A DNA stretch of 64,000 nt, from the NCBI RefSeq assembly GCF_014280435.1, contig NZ_CP060388.1, positions 1,798,001 through 1,862,000 on the forward strand. The letters run 5' to 3'. Of the stretch, positions 58,971-64,000 are shown in pieces. The notes beneath the pieces are model-generated. The model worked only from the letters and a program-made list of their open reading frames with translations, was not told the DNA's origin and ran no database searches. Position numbers and translations under genes: made by a program. The stretch is from Sphingobium sp. KCTC 72723. GTDB lineage: Bacteria > Pseudomonadota > Alphaproteobacteria > Sphingomonadales > Sphingomonadaceae. Positions within the stretch are counted from its first letter, which is position 1; each line of letters opens with the position of its first letter.

Positions 58971-60383
58971 TTACTGATTATTCTGACGGTTGAGGAAGCG
59001 CGGAATGTCGAGGCCCGACGTACCTTCTTCGGCAGCGCCCGGCGTCTTTTCCGCGCCACGGGTCAGGCCCGCCATCCGTTCGAACAATGTCCCGCCCGAT
59101 GCGACACGGGGTGCAGGTGGAACAGGTGCGGCAGGCTCAGGCTGCGCGCTTTCCGCACCCAGAACCAGTTCATCCTCATCCGCGCCGTCATCGGAAAATA
59201 CAGCGGCGGGGCGTGGGGCGGCGAAAGGCGCGGGCGCCTGTGCTTCCACCGGCGCGCTGAGCGGGGCTGGTGCAGGCGCTTCAGGCACATCCAGTTCCAG
59301 CGCTTCGGGCTGGGGCGCAGGGGCAGCGGCACGAGCCGCTGCACCTTGCGGCACGGACACGGCCGGGCGGCTGGCGAAGCTGAACGGCTGAGTCATCGGT
59401 GCAGCATTCTGGCCGATTTCGCTGTCGATGCCAGTGGCGACCACCGATACGCGAATCTTGCCGTTCAGATTATCGTTGAACGCGCTGCCCCAGATGATGT
59501 TCGCGTCCGGGTCCACCAGTTCGCGGATATGGTTGGCGGCTTCGTCGACTTCCATCAGGCGCATATCCTCGCCACCGACGATGGAAACGATCACGCCCTT
59601 CGCGCCGCGCATCGACACGCCGTCCAGCAGCGGGTTGGCGATCGCCTTTTCCGCTGCCTGAAGCGCGCGGCCGTCGCCTTCCGCTTCGCCGGTGCCCATC
59701 ATTGCCTTACCCATTTCGCCCATCACCGAACGCACGTCGGCAAAATCGAGGTTGATGAGGCCGGGCATGACCATGAGGTCGGTAATGCCGCGCACGCCCT
59801 GCTGCAACACTTCGTCGGCCATCTGGAACGCTTCCTTGAAGGTCGTGTTCGGGTTGGCGATAAGGAACAGATTCTGGTTGGGAATGACGATCAGCGTATC
59901 GACATGCTTTTGCAGTTCATCGATGCCGCTTTCCGCCGACTTCATGCGGCGATTGCCTTCGAAGGTGAAGGGCTTGGTCACGACGCCGACGGTCAATATG
60001 CCCTTGTCGCGCGCAGCCTTGGCAATGACGGGCGCAGCGCCGGTGCCGGTGCCGCCGCCCATGCCAGCGGCGATGAAGCACATATGCGCGCCTTCCAGCG
60101 CCGCTTCGACCATGGCGATGGTTTCTTCCGCCGCTGCCTTGCCGATTTCTGGCCGCGATCCTGCGCCCAGGCCTTCGGTGATCTGCGGGCCGAGCTGGAT
60201 ACGGCGTTCGGCGGGCGATGCGTTGAGCGCCTGCGCATCCGTGTTCGCCACGATGAAGTCCACGCCCTCGACATGCGCGGCGATCATGTTTGCGATGGCA
60301 TTGCCGCCCGCGCCGCCGACGCCGATGACCGCGATACGCGGCTTCAGTTCGTCCACATGGGGCGGGCTGATCTCAATGCTCAT
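58971..60383 (-). CDS. ftsZ: Cell division protein FtsZ
   Basis: A 470-residue tubulin-like GTPase that forms the division ring. [21 protein letters not shown] starts the GTPase core, [17 protein letters not shown] (about residues 105-120) is the tubulin signature, and a long acidic Pro/Ala linker (about 325-445) ends in [12 protein letters not shown], the conserved tail that binds FtsA. The ATG at 60383 has GGGAG upstream and fits FtsZ starts better than the open frame to 60422. The 108-base gap from ftsA is A/T-rich and probably holds a private promoter. Confidence 0.97.
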   Translation of the reverse strand: MSIEISPPHVDELKPRIAVIGVGGAGGNAIANMIAAHVEGVDFIVANTDAQALNASPAERRIQLGPQITEGLGAGSRPEIGKAAAEETIAMVEAALEGAHMCFIAAGMGGGTGTGAAPVIAKAARDKGILTVGVVTKPFTFEGNRRMKSAESGIDELQKHVDTLIVIPNQNLFLIANPNTTFKEAFQMADEVLQQGVRGITDLMVMPGLINLDFADVRSVMGEMGKAMMGTGEAEGDGRALQAAEKAIANPLLDGVSMRGAKGVIVSIVGGEDMRLMEVDEAANHIRELVDPDANIIWGSAFNDNLNGKIRVSVVATGIDSEIGQNAAPMTQPFSFASRPAVSVPQGAAARAAAPAPQPEALELDVPEAPAPAPLSAPVEAQAPAPFAAPRPAAVFSDDGADEDELVLGAESAQPEPAAPVPPAPRVASGGTLFERMAGLTRGAEKTPGAAEEGTSGLDIPRFLNRQNNQ

Positions 60384-60491
60384 AAATTCTGCTCCCTCAG
60401 CTTCCTCGTCAGGAAGCGACAACTGACTTTAAATGTTAACACCAGAAACTGGAGTATTTCACCAGCTAATTTCGTCTTCTTGTCATTTCAT

Positions 60492-61778
60492 TCAATAATT
60501 GGTCTTCATCGCCCGCATCATCCTTTGCCACCATAGCGGCGTGCCAAGACGATGCACCGTTTGCGGCGCAGGCGCCATCGTGCGGAGATCAACCGGGTTG
60601 GAAGCACCGTAAAGCGCCAGACCCGCCAAAGTAGCGAAGGCGGGGCCACTATGCGCTTCGGGCATGGCGGACAAGCCCCTTGGTCGCCCGATCCGCACCG
60701 CACGGCCCAGCGCGCCCTGCGCATAGTCGGCAATGCCCTTCATTTCCGCGCCGCCGCCCGTCAGCACGACCTGCCGCCCGGTCGGCGTGTTGAACCCCAT
60801 GCCCGCCAGCGCCGCGCTGACTTCGCTCATCACCATGTTAAGCCGTTCGCAAATGACCCCGACCAGCGCGGCGCGGGTAATCTTGCCGCCTTCCGCGCTT
60901 GGCCCTGCCGCCTGACCCGCCACCGCGACATCGCCATGGGGCGGCGCTATCTCGATCATCTCGCGGAAATCACGGGGATTTTGCATCGCCGAGCCATAGA
61001 AGCATTTGATCCGTTCCGCCTGGCTGCGTCGAATACCGAAAGCCGACGCAATATCATCGGTAATGTCCGACGCGCCGATGGGAATCGAATGCAGCCCCAC
61101 CAGCATCCCACCGGCATAGAGCGACACATTGGTCACCCCCGCTCCCATTTCCACCAGCGCCACGCCCAGATCGCGCTCCTCTTCCGACAGGCAGGCAAGG
61201 CCCGTGGCGATTGGCGAAGCAACGATGGAGTTGACGTTGAGATAGGCGCCGCGCACGCACAGGTCGAGATTGGCGAGCGGCGCGCCATCTGCCAGCACGA
61301 CATGAATGTCCACGCCCAGCAAATCGGCGTGCATCCCCAGCGGCTTCTTGACCGGCACCTTGCCATTGATGGTGAAGCAGGTCGGCTGCGCGTGCAGCAC
61401 CACCCGGCCATCTGGGTCGATCCCCTGCTGTCCGGTGGTCAGCAGATCGTCGATATCGGGCTGTTCGATGCGATACCCGCCCATGTCGCGCTCGACCGTC
61501 ACGACATCGCTGACCAGGCTGCCGCCCGAAAAGCTGACCCACACATCCTCGATATTGGTGCCGGCAACCCGTTCGGCCTGCTCCACGGTTTCGCGCACGG
61601 CCAGTTCGGTGCGCTCCATGTCGGCGATGAAGCCGCGACGCACCCCCCGGCTCTCCCGCTGGCCAGTGCCAAGGATAGCCAGTTCGCCCGTGTCGGTCCG
61701 GCCCGCGATCAACGCGGACACTTTCCACGATCCGATGTCGATCGCCGTAATCAGTTTTTCGACCTTGGGCTGCGCCAT
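60492..61778 (-). CDS. ftsA: Cell division protein FtsA
   Basis: A 428-residue actin-like protein that tethers FtsZ to the membrane. LITAIDIGSWKVSALIAG is the phosphate-1 motif, VSFSGGSLVSDVVTVERDM lies in the 1C domain, and VVLTGGGAEMKGIADYA is the adenosine motif. The C-terminal LWWQRMMRAMKTNY is the amphipathic membrane helix. It lies 8 bases after ftsQ and belongs to the distal dcw cluster. Confidence 0.97.
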   Translation of the reverse strand: MAQPKVEKLITAIDIGSWKVSALIAGRTDTGELAILGTGQRESRGVRRGFIADMERTELAVRETVEQAERVAGTNIEDVWVSFSGGSLVSDVVTVERDMGGYRIEQPDIDDLLTTGQQGIDPDGRVVLHAQPTCFTINGKVPVKKPLGMHADLLGVDIHVVLADGAPLANLDLCVRGAYLNVNSIVASPIATGLACLSEEERDLGVALVEMGAGVTNVSLYAGGMLVGLHSIPIGASDITDDIASAFGIRRSQAERIKCFYGSAMQNPRDFREMIEIAPPHGDVAVAGQAAGPSAEGGKITRAALVGVICERLNMVMSEVSAALAGMGFNTPTGRQVVLTGGGAEMKGIADYAQGALGRAVRIGRPRGLSAMPEAHSGPAFATLAGLALYGASNPVDLRTMAPAPQTVHRLGTPLWWQRMMRAMKTNY

Positions 61779-61786
61779 GGCGGTGT

Positions 61787-62731
61787 TCAGCCTTCCCCGG
61801 CGACGGGTTTGGCGCCAACGGATGCGTCGCCACTATCCATCGGCTTTTCATCGACCTTGCCCTGCGGCAGGCGCAGGACGAAGCGGTCGGGATCGCGCAT
61901 GTCGAATTTCACGATACCCCGGCCCAGCAGCCGGTTCACCCCGTCCATCCGCGCAAAATTGACCAGCGCGGCAGCGGAAATCTTGTCTCCTTCGGGCAGC
62001 GAGAGTGTCTCGCCCGACTGGAAACGCAAGTCCCAGCGGCGATTGCCGACCCAGGTCGCACCCGCCAGCATCGGCTTCAAAGCCGGGGCATTTTCCATCA
62101 ACCGGTTCAGCCCCGCCGTCTGCCGGTTGGCAAAGGGACCGACCACCAGCGGCAGGTCCGGCATTGCGCTGGCCGAAACGGGTTGCAGCACCACGCCCGC
62201 CACGTCGATCAGATGCAATTGCCCGCCATGCTGCCACACCGCGACCGGATCACGCTCCACGATGTCGACCACCAGCGTGTCGGGCAGGCGGCGCGAAATT
62301 CGCGCATCCTTCACCCAGCCAAGGTTCAGCATTTCGGCCCGCACCTTTGGCAGGTCGAGCGAGAGCATGGAGCGATCCACCTGCCCCAGCGCAATATTAT
62401 AGACCGCCAGTTCATCCATTCGCTCGACGCCGCGCACTTCGACCTTGTCGACTTCGAAGCCCGCACGCGCGGCCAGTTCCGCCGCCTGCTTCTGCGCCAT
62501 GGCGGGCAGGCCGAAAATCATGGCAAGGGCAATGAGGACTGCGCCGAAAATGCCGACGATCGCCCAGCTGGCCAGCCGTTGCAGCGTCGCTTCGCTGATC
62601 GGCAGCGCCTCGAAAAAGCGGTCGAGCGCGGACTGGCGCTTGAGCGCGCGGCCACGCCCGCCTTTCGTCGCCCTGCCCTTTGCGCTGCTCAGCCGTGCCG
62701 TGCCGCCGCGCCTGATCCGTGCTTCAGCCAT
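61787..62731 (-). CDS. ftsQ: Cell division protein FtsQ
   Basis: A 314-residue bitopic protein. A basic cytoplasmic head (RARRGGTARLSS-type, about residues 1-55), one membrane helix (about 56-77, LASWAIVGIFGAVLIALAMIFG), a POTRA domain (VDKVEVRGVERMDELAVYNIAL onward) and the beta domain. It links early and late divisome proteins. GGAGGAAACACGC before the ATG at 62731 supports this start. It overlaps the end of ddl by eight bases. Confidence 0.94.
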   Translation of the reverse strand: MAEARIRRGGTARLSSAKGRATKGGRGRALKRQSALDRFFEALPISEATLQRLASWAIVGIFGAVLIALAMIFGLPAMAQKQAAELAARAGFEVDKVEVRGVERMDELAVYNIALGQVDRSMLSLDLPKVRAEMLNLGWVKDARISRRLPDTLVVDIVERDPVAVWQHGGQLHLIDVAGVVLQPVSASAMPDLPLVVGPFANRQTAGLNRLMENAPALKPMLAGATWVGNRRWDLRFQSGETLSLPEGDKISAAALVNFARMDGVNRLLGRGIVKFDMRDPDRFVLRLPQGKVDEKPMDSGDASVGAKPVAGEG

Positions 62732-63674
62732 GCGTGTTTCCTCCGGCGCGGCCCAGCGCTTCTGCGACAATAGTCTCTACCAGCGTGGCATAGTCAATGC
62801 CGAGCTTTGCCGCCTGTTCGGGAACCAGACTGAGCGGCGTCATGCCCGGCTGGGTATTGACCTCCAGCAGATATAGCCCCGCGATCCCCTGTTCGTCGTC
62901 CCAGCGGAAATCGGCCCGCGACGCGCCTTTGCAACCCAGCAACTGGTGCGACCGCAGCGCCAGCGCCTTGCACGCCTGCGTAATCTCGTCCGGTATCTCC
63001 GCGGGGCAGACATGTTCGGTCATGCCGTCGGTATATTTGGCATCGAAATCGTAAAAGCCGCTCTTGGGGCGCAATTCGGTGACCAGCAATGCTTCATCGC
63101 CCAGCACGGCAGTGGTCAGTTCACGCCCGCGAATATAGGATTCGGCCAGCAGTTCGGGAAAGTCCTGCCACGGGCCGACGCTATCGCGGCCGATGGGATT
63201 GCCATAATTGCCCTCCGCCGTGACGATCGCGACCCCGACCGAGCTGCCTTCATTGACCGGCTTCAACACATAAGGGCGCGGCAGCGGATCGCCCGCGAAC
63301 AGGCTCTCGCTTGTCACGATATGCCCGCCGGGCATGGGGATGCCGTGCGGCACCAGCGCCTGCTTGGTCAACTGCTTGTCGATCGCGATGACCGATGTGG
63401 CGAGGCAGGAGTGGGTGTAGGTCAGGCCCATCAGGTCCATCATCCCCTGCACCGTGCCATCTTCACCCGGAACGCCATGCAGCGCGTTGAAGATCACGTC
63501 CGCCTTCGTTTCGGAGAGGCGCGCCGCGACGTCCCGGTCCATGTCGATCCGCGTGACTGTGTGGCCGCGCGATTCCAGCGCCTTGGCAACGCCCTCCCCG
63601 CTCGACAGCGACACCGGGCGCTCCGCCGACCAGCCGCCCATCAGGACGGCAACATGCCAGGGACCGTGGGTCAT
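62724..63674 (-). CDS. ddl: D-alanine--D-alanine ligase
   Basis: A 316-residue ATP-grasp enzyme that makes the D-Ala-D-Ala dipeptide for peptidoglycan. Blocks seen: VAVLMGGWSAERPVSLSSGEGVAKAL, FNALHGVPGEDGTVQGMMDLMGLTYTHS, YVLKPVNEGSSVGVAIV, SRADFRWDDEQGIAGLYLLEVNTQPGMT. The EVNTQPG motif binds metal and substrate. GGAG lies nine bases before the ATG at 63674. It follows murB in the dcw order with a 148-base gap. Confidence 0.96.
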   Translation of the reverse strand: MTHGPWHVAVLMGGWSAERPVSLSSGEGVAKALESRGHTVTRIDMDRDVAARLSETKADVIFNALHGVPGEDGTVQGMMDLMGLTYTHSCLATSVIAIDKQLTKQALVPHGIPMPGGHIVTSESLFAGDPLPRPYVLKPVNEGSSVGVAIVTAEGNYGNPIGRDSVGPWQDFPELLAESYIRGRELTTAVLGDEALLVTELRPKSGFYDFDAKYTDGMTEHVCPAEIPDEITQACKALALRSHQLLGCKGASRADFRWDDEQGIAGLYLLEVNTQPGMTPLSLVPEQAAKLGIDYATLVETIVAEALGRAGGNTHG

Positions 63675-63700
63675 GCGCAACACTCCGAAACAATATTCAC

Positions 63701-63807
63701 CGTCATCCCAGCGACCCGAAGGGCGGCGTGAGCCAACGCTGGGATCCCTCTGCCTTCTGACGCAGCGAGAAAAGAAAAGTGAGATCCCAGCCTGCGCTGG
63801 GATGACG
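63701..63807. repeat. CGTCATCCCAGC-type inverted repeat between murB and ddl
   Basis: CGTCATCCCAGC (63701-63712) is mirrored by GCTGGGATGACG (63796-63807), with further CGCTGGGAT and ATCCCAGC pairings inside. It fills most of the 148-base murB-ddl gap, where dcw genes usually overlap. It may be a mobile repeat that inserted without breaking the operon. Confidence 0.8.
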
Positions 63808-63822
63808 GAGTTGGAAGGCAGT

Positions 63823-64000
63823 TCACTTGCTCACCCCAACCCGCTGAATTTCCCATTCCAGCTCCACGCCACTCTTGTCCTTCACTCGCCGCCGCACTTC
63901 TTCGCCCAGCGCTTCGATGTCGCTACTGGTCGCATCGCCGGTGTTGAGCAGGAAGTTGGTGTGCTTTTCGCTCACCTGCGCGCCGCCCAGTTGCAACCCG
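63823..64000 (-). CDS. murB: UDP-N-acetylenolpyruvoylglucosamine reductase, C-terminal part
   Basis: The last 58 residues of Mur[59 protein letters not shown], then [13 protein letters not shown] and the final [19 protein letters not shown] are the conserved C-terminal blocks, including the catalytic Glu. MurB reduces the enolpyruvyl group in peptidoglycan precursor synthesis. The gene continues beyond the end of the window. Confidence 0.93.
   Translation of the reverse strand, partial: GLQLGGAQVSEKHTNFLLNTGDATSSDIEALGEEVRRRVKDKSGVELEWEIQRVGVSK

Noticed and set aside
58332..60536. 734-codon frame antisense to ftsZ and the SPOR gene
   Set aside because: It spans two well-supported genes and their terminator on the other strand; no domain seen.
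60552..62402. 616-codon frame antisense to ftsA and ftsQ
   Set aside because: Shadow of two dcw genes; His/Arg-rich low-complexity composition.

Overview
The window is high-GC chromosomal DNA of an alphaproteobacterium, most likely of the family Sphingomonadaceae (Sphingobium, Sphingomonas or a close relative). The best marker is a serine palmitoyltransferase gene (spt) with its own acyl carrier protein gene just upstream (45.4-47.0 kb), the entry step of the sphingolipid pathway typical of this group. CtrA-era cell-division genes, a CcmA-CcmB heme exporter, an NDUFS4-like complex I subunit and dispersed inverted repeats of a kind common in sphingomonads agree with this. The genus is an inference; no rRNA lies in the window. 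I see no prophage, insertion sequence, CRISPR array or defence island: this is core chromosome.

Layout. 0-5.7 kb: the end of rpoB, all of rpoC, a strong terminator and tRNA-Gln(CTG). 5.8-12 kb (mostly minus strand): two small proteins, then a TonB-dependent receptor, a PepSY membrane protein and a FAD-dependent dehydrogenase in one run, with a DUF2946-like protein upstream. 12.1-15.4 kb: a MerR-type regulator with a palindromic operator inside its own promoter, an acyl-CoA dehydrogenase and a YihY-family membrane protein. 15.4-18 kb: tRNA-Trp, secE, nusG, rplK, rplA. These normally sit next to rplJL-rpoBC; here they lie 10 kb downstream of rpoC. 18.2-26.5 kb: a DbpA-like RNA helicase, a KefB/YbaL-type antiporter, rplU-rpmA, two GNAT acetyltransferases, a metal-dependent hydrolase and a divergent TetR regulator. 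26.5-31.8 kb: obgE, proB, an NAD-binding epimerase, then radA-cvpA on the minus strand. 31.9-38.4 kb: an EEP-family phosphodiesterase, a large patatin-like lipase coupled to a lipoprotein, a pterin dehydratase, a zincin, ccmA-ccmB and an EamA transporter. 38.4-42.3 kb: chorismate mutase, a polyprenyl diphosphate synthase, a TauE-like transporter and a hybrid histidine kinase whose receiver domain is broken by a frameshift. 42.5-50.7 kb: hrpB, the NDUFS4-like gene, acp, spt, a second (intact) hybrid kinase, a putative nucleotidyltransferase and a secreted protein of unknown function. 50.8-55.7 kb: the glycine cleavage operon gcvT-gcvH-gcvPA-gcvPB (minus strand) behind a tandem glycine riboswitch. 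55.7-64 kb: dgt, a TPR/SPOR protein and the distal dcw cluster (murB-ddl-ftsQ-ftsA-ftsZ), all minus strand.

The genes work in familiar modules: transcription and translation, iron or siderophore uptake, fatty-acid oxidation, sphingolipid entry, one-carbon metabolism from glycine, and septation. The most notable observations are the split rp/rpo cluster, the apparently leaderless merR gene with its operator in the promoter spacer, the broken kinase receiver, the TAM41-like protein near spt, the patatin-lipoprotein pair, a UUCG-capped hairpin inside the gcv operon and several families of structured intergenic repeats. I did not find a clearly new biological system.
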